Positions 15,676 through 25,125 of a DNA stretch of 64,000 bases are shown here, in pieces. A program made the translations under genes and the position numbers. The DNA comes from Paenibacillus glycanilyticus NBRC 16618. Its GTDB lineage: Bacteria > Bacillota > Bacilli > Paenibacillales > Paenibacillaceae. Below the pieces are notes generated by a model. It saw only the letters and a program-made list of their open reading frames with translations. It made no database searches and was not told the DNA's origin. Every line of letters begins with the position of its first letter. Position 1 is the first letter of the stretch. The stretch spans positions 97,384 through 161,383 of the forward strand of contig NZ_BILY01000013.1 of assembly GCF_004000805.1 (NCBI RefSeq). The letters are read 5' to 3'.

Positions 15676-16154
15676 ATTAATTGCTCCTCTCTCGTATCCG
15701 GCTGCCAGGCCATAGAAATATAAGGAGATGTTCCTCCTATAGCCTTGAAGCCAAGTCTTTCGTACAACCGCTTTGCCTGACTGTGCTCCAATACGCTGAG
15801 CTTAACCGTTAGACCTGCTGCCGCTGCTTCTTCCTGTAGGCTTGTTATTACCGCCGTTCCAATTCCCTTATTGCGGTAAGCGGTCAGCAAGGAAATATCA
15901 ACGAGATGAATAGAGCCGCGCCTGGACGCAATGATCCTTCCTATTCGATTCCCGTCATGCGTTATTACTTGCGTGACGGCCTCCGGGAACTGCAACGCAT
16001 AAGACCTGGCCTGAAGCTCGAACTGCATGCGCAGAAAAGCTTCTGCGTCCCCTGCCGGCCATCCCCAGGCTTCCATCTCTTCGCGCCTTGTATCGGCATA
16101 AACCTCAAACAAAAAATCAGCATCTTCAGGACAAGCAGATTCGAATATCAGCAT
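15672..16154 (-). CDS. GNAT family N-acetyltransferase
   Basis: 160 residues with the GNAT fold. The acetyl-CoA loop is visible as LLTAYRNKGIGTAVITSL, the QxxGxG/A type with R-N-K-G-I-G-T. A beta-4 stretch RRGSIHLVDISL precedes it, and the C-terminal VLEHSQAKRLYERLGFKAIG is the classic N/S-x-x-A-x-x-L-Y-x-x-x-G-F block. It is the first gene of the operon with the three tail-collar genes. The ribosome region is the unusual AAAAAGTGGGGGT, also found in front of the gene at 11224. The acceptor is unknown; a protein N-terminus or lysine is plausible. Confidence 0.88.
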   Translation of the reverse strand: MLIFESACPEDADFLFEVYADTRREEMEAWGWPAGDAEAFLRMQFELQARSYALQFPEAVTQVITHDGNRIGRIIASRRGSIHLVDISLLTAYRNKGIGTAVITSLQEEAAAAGLTVKLSVLEHSQAKRLYERLGFKAIGGTSPYISMAWQPDTREEQLI

Positions 16155-16253
16155 CGCACCCCCACTTTTTAAGTAGTAAATATTAGCAAAAAGTAGTGCA
16201 ATTCTACTATAGATTTAAGAGACGGATATTGTCAATTAATGTATAAAAATATT

Positions 16254-16290
16254 AAAAAAAGCCCCTGCCTGAATTAGGCAAGGGCTTCAA
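16254..16290 (-). terminator. Terminator of the giant SLH adhesin gene
   Basis: GAAGCCCTTGCCT-AATTC-AGGCAGGGGCTT on the minus strand, followed by a run of T. It separates the adhesin transcript from the GNAT-collar operon. Confidence 0.9.
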
Positions 16291-16301
16291 AATGGATAGA
16301 T

Positions 16302-19300
16302 TTATTCCGGTATAAATGTTTCGCCGCCACCGGTATCCCGTGCCGCGTCATGAGACCTTGAAGCTTCTTCAATAGCTCCAAACGCCCAGAAAGAAGCCGG
16401 TACATCCTTCCAAGTAGGTGTTGTTACGCCGGTTAACGGACCGCGGCCTAGAATCCGGTTAACGATGACAACCGCTTCGGCACGGGTCAACGGCTGGTCG
16501 GGACGGAACGTGCCGTCCGAGTATCCGGTCATGTAACCAAGCTTTGCCGCCGCAGCAATGTGGGCAGACGCCCAATGCCCTTTCACGTCGCGGAACGCCG
16601 GATTCGCGGCACCGGGATCAAGCTGCAGCCATTTCGCTATAATAGCCGCCATTTCAGCTCGCGTAATCGTGGCGTTTGGCTTGAAGCTGTGATCCGGGTA
16701 ACCGCTGAGAATGCCTACCTGCTGCCCCCACCGAATAGCTTCGGAAGCCCAGAAGCTGCCGGATACGTCTGTAAAAGCGGTAACGGAGCCTTTGCCCGGA
16801 AGAGTGCCTGACAAAAGACGATACAGCATGGTGCTCATCTCCGCTCTTGTTACCGATTGATTCGGACGGAAAGTGCCGTCGGAATACCCCGTCATATAGG
16901 CGTTATGATGCACGGCTGCGCCTTCGGCCGACACAATCGTAAACGTACTGAACTTGTTTACCTCAATTTGAATGCCTACCGGGTATCCTTTGTCGTTATA
17001 GACAATTTTACCGCGCTGGAATACCTTCTCGCCGTCCGAGTGTTCAATGTACACGCCAAGACCGGCAAGGAAAAGCTTTCTTTGATTCAGGTCGCTTGGA
17101 ATTACGTTGGAATCCAGCGGGAACGTCACTTGAACGGCTACTTTCGGCAGATTCGTCTCAATCGTCATCGGCATGCCGATCACGCTCACTTTGCCTGCGT
17201 TAGCGATTTTGCGGATCGCTTCCGCGTTAACCGTTCTGTCCTTCACCGCGTCCTGCTCTTCTTTCTTGCGGATCGGCAGGATATCGAAGAAGAACTCCTG
17301 ACTGCCTTTCATTGCGCCTAATGCCTCGGTGGACAGATGAAGCGACGCATTTTCCGTTTGAATCTCCACTTGTATCGAGCTTTCGAGGAGATACTTGATG
17401 GAGTTGACCGACAGTTTTACTTTCACCTTATCTGCCGGATCTCCGGGAATGTCGTCCACGATAATTCTTATCGTACCTTGGTGGGCACCAATTGCGCTTT
17501 CAACCGCTTGTTTGATTTTGTCTTCGTTCATCATGACGGTGTCCACTTTCTTGCCGCCGATGACCTCGCGTACAATATCAATCTGCACGACAACCTGCGG
17601 ATGATTGGGGTCTCCGACTTCAACCGTCACTTGGCGTACGTTTGTGTTGCTGACCGGTCTGTTGACCACATTTACGGTACGAATGACTTCTACCGCTTGA
17701 TTGCCTGCAAGGTCAACCGCGTTATAATGCAGCGTGTAAGTTCCAAGCGCCGTCGTATTCACCGTTCCGGTAACCGTAGCAAGAGGAGCTGCCGGATTCG
17801 CATCCTGCACTTTAGCCCCTTGCTCCGTATAGGTGCTGCCGTTATAAACAATAACCGTATCATTGCCGTTCAACACGATAACCGGGGCCGTCTTGTCGAT
17901 CTTCACTTCGACTGATTTGACCTCGCTAATGTGATGATCAGGGTCGATGACTCTTGCGTAAAAGGCTGTTAGTCCTTCCTGAGTTACAACTACGGGAACG
18001 GTATAGCTCGTCCATGTCCCGCTGCTGCCCAGCTTGTACTCTATCTCGTTGTCAGGATCAGTCGTGATGGTCACCGTTACGTCTTTATTCGTCCAGTTTG
18101 CTTCACTCGGCGTAATCGAGAGGCTGTTGTTGACCTTGATGTTCTGGGTAGCGCCGATATGGTTAAGCGTTGTGCTGAAGCCGTTGCCTGCAGCATCCGA
18201 AATAACGGCTCCGTTTAAGGCTAATGCTCCGGCATCCACGCTTATGCCATCCGTATCTTGATCCTCCAGACGTACGGTGTAACGGAACTTGAGCTCGCTT
18301 GACGATACAGCTTCAAGGTATTCCGCTTTAACGACAGCGGATCCAACCTGCACTTCAAGGTATGGTTTTCCAGCTGTGACATTCAGAATAACCGGTTCGC
18401 TTGCTTTAACGATAAAGTCTAGGTTTGCCCCTGCATGATACGTTCCGTCAGCAGGTACGCTGACCAGACTCACAACAGGTGCCGCAGTATCGATCAGTAC
18501 CGCACTAGTATCGCCTGCGCTTGCAAGAGTAAGTACAGCCGCATTGCCTGCTTGGTCGGCAATTGTTGCTGCGCCATTCAAGGAAATAGCCGCAGCAAGC
18601 TCAATGCCTGTCGAATCGGTATCTCCGGCTTGCACTTCATATTGGAATACAAGAGCGTTTGTGCCCGATCCCGAAACATACGACGCTTGAACGGTTTTAC
18701 CTTCAAGCTTCACATCGAGCTCCGGGTTACCGCCGGTTACAAGAACATTCTCGCTGAAATGAACCTTAAACTGGAGGTTTGCTCCCGCTTTGTAAGAGCC
18801 GCTTGCCGGAACATCAACCTGCGTAATGCTTGGAGCAACGGCGTCAATCTTCACTCCAGCCGTACTCCCCAGACCGCTGAGAACCACTGCGGCGTTGTTG
18901 CCTGTTGCGTCCTTCAGCGTTCCGCCGTTCAGGCTCAAAGCTCCGACTTCAATACCGTTCGCATCATTGTCCCCGGTTTGCACGGTGTAGCGGAACAGCA
19001 ATGCTTTTGTCCCCGTACCCGAAACATATTGGGCCTGCACTACAGTTGAACCAAGCGTAATCGAGATCGAAGGCGTTCCGCTGACTGTTACCTCCTCATC
19101 GTAATGAATCGTGAAATCCAGATGCTCTCCTGCCACGTAAACATCGTTCGCAGGCAAATCCACGCTTTCAATCGATGGGGCTATCGCATCCACGAGGACA
19201 GCGCTTGTGCTTCCTACGGAAGCCAGCGTCAAGTCTGCCGCATTGCCTGCAGCGTCTTTCAACGCGCTTCCGCTCAGTACAATGGCATTACCTACTTCTA

Positions 19301-22300
19301 TGCCGTTTCCGTCAAGGTCGCCGGCTTGAATCGTGTAACGGAATAACAAATCGCTTGTTCCCGTGCCCGATACGTACGCCGCATGGACGGTAGTCGAACC
19401 AAGCGTAAGTGTCAAATACGGCGTTCCGCCGCCGACTGTTACGTTCTCGTTGAAGTAAACCACAAAATCCAGCTGTTCTCCCTCTTTGTAGGTCCCGTTT
19501 ACCGGAACAGCAACGCTTGCAACGGTTGGTACAATCGCATCGACGCGTACCGCGCTAATGTTGCCTGCTCCCGCAAGAGCAAGGCCAGCGGCATTGCTTG
19601 CCAAATCCACAATGGAAGCTCCGCTCGGATTTACCGCATTGCCAACTTCAATGCCATTCGTATCTTCTTGGCCGGCTACTACCGTGTACCGGAATACCAG
19701 CGCATTGGTCCCGGTTCCGGACATGTAAGAAGCCTCTACTGGCGTAGTCCCGATCGTTACGGGCAAATATGGCGTTCCTCCAAAAACGTGAACAACTTCA
19801 TCGTAATGAACCGTAAAGGTCAAAGCCTCGCCTGCTTTGTACGTTCCGTCAGCCGGAACATCCAGGCTTGTTACCGCTGGGGCAACCGCATCAACCCTTA
19901 CCCCCGCCGTGCTGCCCAGGCCGCCAAGAACCGCTTCGGCGTTGTTGCCTGTTGCGTCCTTCAGCGTTCCGCCGTTTAGGCTCAAGGCTCCAACTTCAAT
20001 GCCGTTCGCATCATTGTCGCCGGTTTGTACGGTATAGCGGAACAGCAGATCTGTTGTCCCCGTACCCGAATCATATTGGGCTTGCACCGTAGTCGAACCA
20101 ATCGTAATTGCGATCGAAGGCGTTCCGGTAACCGTTACCGCCTCGTCGTAATGAATCGTAAAATCCAGATGATCGCCTGCCACGTAGAAACCATTTGCGG
20201 GCAGGTCTACGCTTTCAATCGACGGAGCTATTGCATCGACTAAGACGTTGCTTGTGCTGCCTACCGAAGCGAGCGTCAGAGCCGCCGCATTTCCGGCCGT
20301 ATCTGCGATCGTTCCGCTATTTAAGTTGAGCGAAGCGCCCACGGAGATTCCGTCCAAGTCCACCTGACCCGTTAACACGGTATAGGTGAAAACCAAAGAA
20401 TCCGTTCCCGCTCCCGTTACGTATGCCGCCTGAACAGTTGAAGAACCAATCGTAATCGGAAGGGTCGGCGTACCCGTAACCGTTACTTTCTCATTATAGT
20501 GAACCGTAAAGTTTAGAGCCGAACCCTCGCTGTAATAACCGCTGCTAGGCACTTGCACACTTGTGACGGAAGGCGCGGCGGTATCCACCAGCACTCCGCT
20601 GGTGCTGCCTGTTGTCAAGGTCAGAACGGCGGCATTGCCTGCCGCGTCTTGAAGCGCTGCCCCGTTTACTTGGATGGAGCTGCCGGCTTGAATGCCGTCA
20701 GAGTCATTATCTCCCTCCAGCACGTCGTATTCGAACAGAAGGGAGCTTGTTCCCGAACCGGAAACATAAACGGCTTGGACCGCAGCCGAGCCAATCGTAA
20801 CGGGCAGGTAAGGCGCTCCTCCGGTTACCGTAACCTTCTCATCATAATGAACGGTAAATTCAAGCTTGTCCCCGGCTTTGTAAATGCCGTTGTCCGGCAC
20901 ATCTACGCTTGCGATAGTTGGTGCTGTGGTATCAACCAGCACCCCGTTGGTGCTGCCCGCTGCAGCAAGCGACAGGCTGGCCGCGTTGCCTGCCGCATCG
21001 CTTAGTGATCCGCCGTTTAAAGCTGCCGCACCTAATACAATACCATCCGCGTCCTGATCCCCGGTTTGAACGGAATAAGTAAACGTAATATCCTTTGTTC
21101 CCGTACCGGAAGCATAAGCGGCATGAACCGTTGCGCTTCCGATCGTTAACGCAATAGACGGCGTACCGGTTACGGTAACTTTTTCATCATAGTGAATCGT
21201 AAAGCTCAAGCTGCTGCCGGATTTATATATACCCGCTGCCGGCACATCAATGCTAGCAACGGATGGAGCTACCGCATCGACAAGCACTTCACTGGTATCG
21301 TCAACGGCTGCCAAGGTCAAAACGGCCGCATTGTCCGATTCATCCTTCAGCGTTCCGCCATTCAGCGCCAGTACACTGCCAACTTCAATGCCATCCAAAT
21401 CTACCTGTCCGCTAAGCACCGTATACCGGAATAAAAGGGCGTTTGTCCCCGTACCGGATACATACGCGGCTTGGACCGTTGAAGAACCAATGGTGACTGG
21501 CAATGTCGGAGTCCCCGTAACCGCAACATTCTCGGAATAATGAACGGTGAAATCCAGAGTGGAGCCTGATTTGTAGCTGCCACCAGCAGGTACATCTACT
21601 CTCGCAACGGCCGGTGCCGTCGTATCAACCAAGACCGCTGTGGTGCTGCCAACGCCAGCCAAGGTCAAAACGGCATTATTATCCGATTCATCCTTTATCG
21701 TACTGCCATTCAGAGAAATAGTGCTGCCGACTTCAATGCCGTTATTATCATTGTCGCCAGCTTGCACGACATAGCTGAATACTATCGTGTTCGTACCCAT
21801 TCCGGATAAATATTGCGCCTGTACCGTAGAGGATCCAATCGTTAACGGAATAGAAGGCGTTCCCCCGGCAATGACCACCTTTTTGCTAAAATGAACCCTA
21901 AAGTCCAGATTATCCCCTGGGCCGTAGGTGTCGTTCAACGGCACGTCAACGCTGCTAACGGTTGGGGCTGTCGCGTCCACCAACACCGCAGTCGTACTAC
22001 CTGCATTGTTTAAAGCTAGATTCGCATTATTCGTGGCGGAGTCTCTTAGTGAGCCGCCGTTTAAGTTCAAGCCGGATGCAACCGTAATGCCGTCGGCATC
22101 AAAATCTCCAGCCTGAACGGTGTAGCGGAAAAGAAGGTTCGGGGTTCCCGATCCGGAAACATAGGTTGCTTGAACGGCCTTACTGCCGATCGTTAACGGT
22201 AAATAAGGCGTTCCCGTAACCGCCACCGGCTCGTCGTACTGAACCGTGAATTCGAGCTCTTGCCCGGCGAGATACGTTTTGTTAGCGGGCACGGTTACAC

Positions 22301-23984
22301 TGCTGACGGTTGGGGCAACCGCGTCTACCAGTACGATATTGGCGCTAATGCCGGAGAGCGCGAGATTTGCGTTGTTGTTTGCCGCATCCCGAATGCTCCC
22401 CCCGTTCACCGCTAGATTTGCCCCTGGCTGAACTCCGTCGGTATCAAGATCTTCCGCTTGGACCGTATAGCGGAAGAGAAGGTCTTGCGTTCCCGATCCG
22501 GATACATAGGCTGCTTGCCTCGAAGATGCGCCAATTGTAACCGGCAAATAGGGAGTGCCAGCTACGTTTACGTTCTCGTTGTAATGGACGGTGAAGTTAA
22601 GTGGGTCGCCTGTCTTATAGGTACCTCCTGCAGGCAGATTTACCGAACTGACGGTTGGTGCTACGGCATCAACTCTTACGCCTGCCGTGCTGCCGACGTT
22701 ATTTAGAGTCAACGCTGCCGTATTTCCTGCCAGGTCTTTAATGGTTGCTCCATTAAGTGAAAGAGTACTAACCGTAATTCCGTCCGTATCGTATAATCCG
22801 TCTTGCACATCGTAACGGAATACAAGCGAGCTTGTTCCCGAACCGCTAAAGTAATTGGCTTGCACGTTTGTTGAACCGATAGTCAGGCCAAGACTAGGCG
22901 TTCCGCCCGTAACGTTTACAGGTTCATTGAAATTGACCGTAAACCCGAGGCTTTGTCCGCTGCCGTAGGTCGCGTTAGCCGGCACGCTGACTGAGCTTGT
23001 CGTTGGAGCTGCTGCGTCCACTTTTACATTGGTTAACGAGCCGATATTATTGAGGGTAAGAATACTGTCTTCATCGCTGGCGTTTTTAATGGTGCCTCCG
23101 TTGAGGTTGATCGTATTGCCTAATTGCACACCATCCGTATCAAGCTGACCGTTCGCTACGGTGTAGCGGAAGGTGAGAGCGGTAGTACCGGTACCAGATG
23201 CATAAGTTGCCTGCACAGTCGTCGAACCAATCGTCAGAGGGATGGAAGGTGCCCCCGTTACATTGACGACACGGTCAAAATTTACGGTAAAGTCCAGGTT
23301 TTGCCCGGCAGTGTAGGTTCCATTCGGCGGAGCCGTCACCGACAGTACTTTTGCGTTTGTTGCCGTAGTCACTACCAGCGCTGGTTTGTCGGAAGGCGCG
23401 TTGTTGGAATTGATGGCGAACTGATTGCTTTTTCCAGGCGTATCCTTGCTGGTCAGCACAAGAGTCGCTTTTCTGTCGCCCGTAGCCTGGGTCTTAATAT
23501 AGGAAGTAAGATCTAGCAGCAAAAACTGATTTTGCACAATGCCGGTCTGTCCATTAATGATGGTAACGTCTTTGGTCGGGATCTTCTGGGAAGTTTCCGA
23601 AATCGTATCGTCATTTGATCCGTAGACATTCACAAATAATGGGGTTGCGTCTGTATGGTCGTAGTCGACGTACGGCACATACAGCTTTAGTATGGCGCTC
23701 GTAACGGTATCGTTAACGGGTATATCTCTCAAATCGAATTGCATGACCGTTACGGAATTTCCGTAAACCGAATCAAAATAAGTTCCAATCCAGCTATATC
23801 CCGGACCTACGGAATCATCCCCGTTAAAATAATAACCGGTATTATCGTGGAAATAATCCACGCTTGCGGGAATGGGAGCCAGCGCTGCCGCATAACCCGT
23901 TTGCGCGGGCAGCAGTCTGAACACGATTAATGCCAGCATAACCGACATAACCGCTATTCCTATTTTTCGTAAAACACCTTTCAT
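16302..23984 (-). CDS. Giant exported SLH adhesin with fifteen Ig-like repeats
   Basis: 2560 residues. A signal peptide (residues 1-33, ending QTGYAA) is followed by a DNRLRE-type carbohydrate-binding-like beta domain (about 35-207, with SAILKLYVPY and LLLDLTSYI). Then come fifteen tandem Ig-like repeats of about 115 residues (about 211-1953), each of the form P-SV-VPA-GTY--G--L-FTVHY-E-V-V-GTP-LP-TIGS, then -YVSGSGT--LLFRYTV, D-DGI--G--LNGG and VLVDA-A. After these are an OmpL47-like segment (SLSITPSEANWTNKDVTVTI), a DUF5011-like Ig domain (APVIVLNGNDTVIVYNGSTY), a 230-residue region I do not recognise, and SLH repeats (about 2360-2540: GYSDGTFRPNQ, GYPDHSFKPNA, GYSDGTFRPDQ). It should be tethered to the cell wall by the C-terminus and extend outward as a stalk, probably for adhesion or biofilm. 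AAGGAGG is well placed. Confidence 0.9.
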   Translation of the reverse strand: MKGVLRKIGIAVMSVMLALIVFRLLPAQTGYAAALAPIPASVDYFHDNTGYYFNGDDSVGPGYSWIGTYFDSVYGNSVTVMQFDLRDIPVNDTVTSAILKLYVPYVDYDHTDATPLFVNVYGSNDDTISETSQKIPTKDVTIINGQTGIVQNQFLLLDLTSYIKTQATGDRKATLVLTSKDTPGKSNQFAINSNNAPSDKPALVVTTATNAKVLSVTAPPNGTYTAGQNLDFTVNFDRVVNVTGAPSIPLTIGSTTVQATYASGTGTTALTFRYTVANGQLDTDGVQLGNTINLNGGTIKNASDEDSILTLNNIGSLTNVKVDAAAPTTSSVSVPANATYGSGQSLGFTVNFNEPVNVTGGTPSLGLTIGSTNVQANYFSGSGTSSLVFRYDVQDGLYDTDGITVSTLSLNGATIKDLAGNTAALTLNNVGSTAGVRVDAVAPTVSSVNLPAGGTYKTGDPLNFTVHYNENVNVAGTPYLPVTIGASSRQAAYVSGSGTQDLLFRYTVQAEDLDTDGVQPGANLAVNGGSIRDAANNNANLALSGISANIVLVDAVAPTVSSVTVPANKTYLAGQELEFTVQYDEPVAVTGTPYLPLTIGSKAVQATYVSGSGTPNLLFRYTVQAGDFDADGITVASGLNLNGGSLRDSATNNANLALNNAGSTTAVLVDATAPTVSSVDVPLNDTYGPGDNLDFRVHFSKKVVIAGGTPSIPLTIGSSTVQAQYLSGMGTNTIVFSYVVQAGDNDNNGIEVGSTISLNGSTIKDESDNNAVLTLAGVGSTTAVLVDTTAPAVARVDVPAGGSYKSGSTLDFTVHYSENVAVTGTPTLPVTIGSSTVQAAYVSGTGTNALLFRYTVLSGQVDLDGIEVGSVLALNGGTLKDESDNAAVLTLAAVDDTSEVLVDAVAPSVASIDVPAAGIYKSGSSLSFTIHYDEKVTVTGTPSIALTIGSATVHAAYASGTGTKDITFTYSVQTGDQDADGIVLGAAALNGGSLSDAAGNAASLSLAAAGSTNGVLVDTTAPTIASVDVPDNGIYKAGDKLEFTVHYDEKVTVTGGAPYLPVTIGSAAVQAVYVSGSGTSSLLFEYDVLEGDNDSDGIQAGSSIQVNGAALQDAAGNAAVLTLTTGSTSGVLVDTAAPSVTSVQVPSSGYYSEGSALNFTVHYNEKVTVTGTPTLPITIGSSTVQAAYVTGAGTDSLVFTYTVLTGQVDLDGISVGASLNLNSGTIADTAGNAAALTLASVGSTSNVLVDAIAPSIESVDLPANGFYVAGDHLDFTIHYDEAVTVTGTPSIAITIGSTTVQAQYDSGTGTTDLLFRYTVQTGDNDANGIEVGALSLNGGTLKDATGNNAEAVLGGLGSTAGVRVDAVAPAVTSLDVPADGTYKAGEALTFTVHYDEVVHVFGGTPYLPVTIGTTPVEASYMSGTGTNALVFRYTVVAGQEDTNGIEVGNAVNPSGASIVDLASNAAGLALAGAGNISAVRVDAIVPTVASVAVPVNGTYKEGEQLDFVVYFNENVTVGGGTPYLTLTLGSTTVHAAYVSGTGTSDLLFRYTIQAGDLDGNGIEVGNAIVLSGSALKDAAGNAADLTLASVGSTSAVLVDAIAPSIESVDLPANDVYVAGEHLDFTIHYDEEVTVSGTPSISITLGSTVVQAQYVSGTGTKALLFRYTVQTGDNDANGIEVGALSLNGGTLKDATGNNAAVVLSGLGSTAGVKIDAVAPSITQVDVPASGSYKAGANLQFKVHFSENVLVTGGNPELDVKLEGKTVQASYVSGSGTNALVFQYEVQAGDTDSTGIELAAAISLNGAATIADQAGNAAVLTLASAGDTSAVLIDTAAPVVSLVSVPADGTYHAGANLDFIVKASEPVILNVTAGKPYLEVQVGSAVVKAEYLEAVSSSELKFRYTVRLEDQDTDGISVDAGALALNGAVISDAAGNGFSTTLNHIGATQNIKVNNSLSITPSEANWTNKDVTVTITTDPDNEIEYKLGSSGTWTSYTVPVVVTQEGLTAFYARVIDPDHHISEVKSVEVKIDKTAPVIVLNGNDTVIVYNGSTYTEQGAKVQDANPAAPLATVTGTVNTTALGTYTLHYNAVDLAGNQAVEVIRTVNVVNRPVSNTNVRQVTVEVGDPNHPQVVVQIDIVREVIGGKKVDTVMMNEDKIKQAVESAIGAHQGTIRIIVDDIPGDPADKVKVKLSVNSIKYLLESSIQVEIQTENASLHLSTEALGAMKGSQEFFFDILPIRKKEEQDAVKDRTVNAEAIRKIANAGKVSVIGMPMTIETNLPKVAVQVTFPLDSNVIPSDLNQRKLFLAGLGVYIEHSDGEKVFQRGKIVYNDKGYPVGIQIEVNKFSTFTIVSAEGAAVHHNAYMTGYSDGTFRPNQSVTRAEMSTMLYRLLSGTLPGKGSVTAFTDVSGSFWASEAIRWGQQVGILSGYPDHSFKPNATITRAEMAAIIAKWLQLDPGAANPAFRDVKGHWASAHIAAAAKLGYMTGYSDGTFRPDQPLTRAEAVVIVNRILGRGPLTGVTTPTWKDVPASFWAFGAIEEASRSHDAARDTGGGETFIPE
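18840..20290 (-). repeat. Recently homogenised Ig repeats (9/10 and 12/13) in the adhesin
   Basis: Within the repeat array, DNA around 18850-19245 and 19900-20290 is much more alike than other repeat pairs. Both contain GTTGCCTGTTGCGTCCTTCA at an offset of 1047 bases, three repeat lengths. The proteins share PSIESVDLPAN, the run VQTGDNDANGIEVGALSLNG, and GTLKDATGNNA. This indicates duplication of a three-repeat block or gene conversion. Confidence 0.6.
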
Positions 23985-24172
23985 AATCCGCCTCCTTGTT
24001 TGTTCAGATGACCCCTGCCCCGTACCGTTTGTTCCCCTTCCGTCGCTAGCAGATCCGCCGGTTTCCGCGCGCCAAAAACCCTCTCATTCGCCCTGCCACC
24101 CTGTTATCACCAATGGGCAATGCTAACATGAGAAGTTGCTTATTTTTAGCCAATATAGGTCTTCGTTACCAG

Positions 24173-24179
24173 TTCGACA
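24173..24179 (-). promoter_or_regulatory. Spo0A-box core upstream of the giant adhesin
   Basis: AAATGTCGAACTGG on the minus strand contains TGTCGAA about 190 bases before the adhesin start, inside the only promoter-sized spacer (23985-24267). Spo0A control of a matrix or adhesin gene would make sense, but the core is only seven bases. The rest of the spacer shows no riboswitch I can recognise. Confidence 0.3.
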
Positions 24180-24229
24180 TTTCTTTCCGGTTTCCTTTCT
24201 TCGCAATAAAAACTTAGTATTTTTTGGCA

Positions 24230-24262
24230 AAAAAATAAGACAGCTGCACAAAGCAGCTGCCT
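24230..24262 (-). terminator. Terminator of the exonuclease gene
   Basis: GGCAGCTGC-TTT-GTGCAGCTGTC stem with TTATTTTTTT on the minus strand. Confidence 0.9.
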
Positions 24263-24267
24263 TCAAT

Positions 24268-25125
24268 TTAAACGATAATTTTCAATAATGAGGCCAGACG
24301 ATATTTTTCAAATACAACTTCGGCTTCGGCAGGTACGCTCCATACGCATTCTTCCAAACTGCATGCAACCGGCACTTCGATGTTAATTCGCGCCAGCGTC
24401 CGGGACAAATGCAGCATATCCAGATCCGCTTCAATCTTCGCTTTAATGCTCTTGGACACAGAGTCCAGATTGCTCAAAATGCCATCGATTGACTCAAACT
24501 CCTGTAGAAGCTTCAAAGCCGTTTTCTCGCCAATCCCTTTGACACCCGGGTAATTATCGCTTGTATCACCGGTCAGGCCTTTCATCTCAATCACTTGGAA
24601 AGGATGGATACCTTTGTCTTCTTTAAGAAAACCTAGATCATAGACCGCATAATTGCCTCTGCCTTTTTTCATGATAACAACATGAATACGTTCTTCAACC
24701 AGCTGCAGCATATCCTGGTCGCCCGTCAGAATGTATACATGAGCCATTTGGCTAAGCTGCTTCGATACCGTGCCGATACAATCGTCCGCTTCGTAACCCT
24801 CGATTCCGATATTCGGAATGCCAAGCGCGGCTACGATATCTTTCACGAGCGAGAACTGCGGGATCAAATCGTCCGGAGCTTCCGGCCGGTTCGCTTTGTA
24901 ATTCGAATACATCTCGGTTCGGAACGTTTTGCTCCCCATATCCCAGCAGCACGCCACGTGGGTGGGCTGGAACTGGTTCACCGCGTCAAACAGATATTGC
25001 ATAAAACCGTAGATCGCATTGGTAGGCGTTCCGTCCGCCATTCTTCTAGCGCTGTATTGCTGAGCGAAAAAGGCCCGGAAAAGCAGCGCCATTCCGTCTA
25101 CGATAAGAATTTTATTTTCGTTCAT
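24268..25125 (-). CDS. ypcP: 5'-3' exonuclease (YpcP/FenA type)
   Basis: About 285 residues, a stand-alone version of the 5'-nuclease domain of DNA polymerase I. Acidic metal-site motifs are present: ILIVDGMALLFRAFFA, CCWDMGSKTFRTEMYSNYKA, GYEADDCIGT and TGDQDMLQL, and then the helix-3-turn-helix GLTGDTSDNYPGVKGIGEKT. This order and length match B. subtilis YpcP, an Okazaki-fragment flap/RNA-primer nuclease that backs up PolA. Three in-frame starts are possible; the ATG at 25125 (MNENKILIVDG) is chosen because AAGAGG lies 12 bases ahead and the extra eight residues are not conserved-looking. Its own terminator follows. Confidence 0.9.
   Translation of the reverse strand: MNENKILIVDGMALLFRAFFAQQYSARRMADGTPTNAIYGFMQYLFDAVNQFQPTHVACCWDMGSKTFRTEMYSNYKANRPEAPDDLIPQFSLVKDIVAALGIPNIGIEGYEADDCIGTVSKQLSQMAHVYILTGDQDMLQLVEERIHVVIMKKGRGNYAVYDLGFLKEDKGIHPFQVIEMKGLTGDTSDNYPGVKGIGEKTALKLLQEFESIDGILSNLDSVSKSIKAKIEADLDMLHLSRTLARINIEVPVACSLEECVWSVPAEAEVVFEKYRLASLLKIIV

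Noticed and set aside
16857..23516. Many plus-strand frames of 60-204 codons opposite the giant adhesin
   Set aside because: They repeat with the 345-bp period of the adhesin and have no ribosome sites; they are reading-frame artefacts.
23985..24267. Cyclic-di-GMP riboswitch ahead of the adhesin
   Set aside because: I looked for the GEMM core and a tetraloop/receptor pattern on the minus strand and found none that fits.
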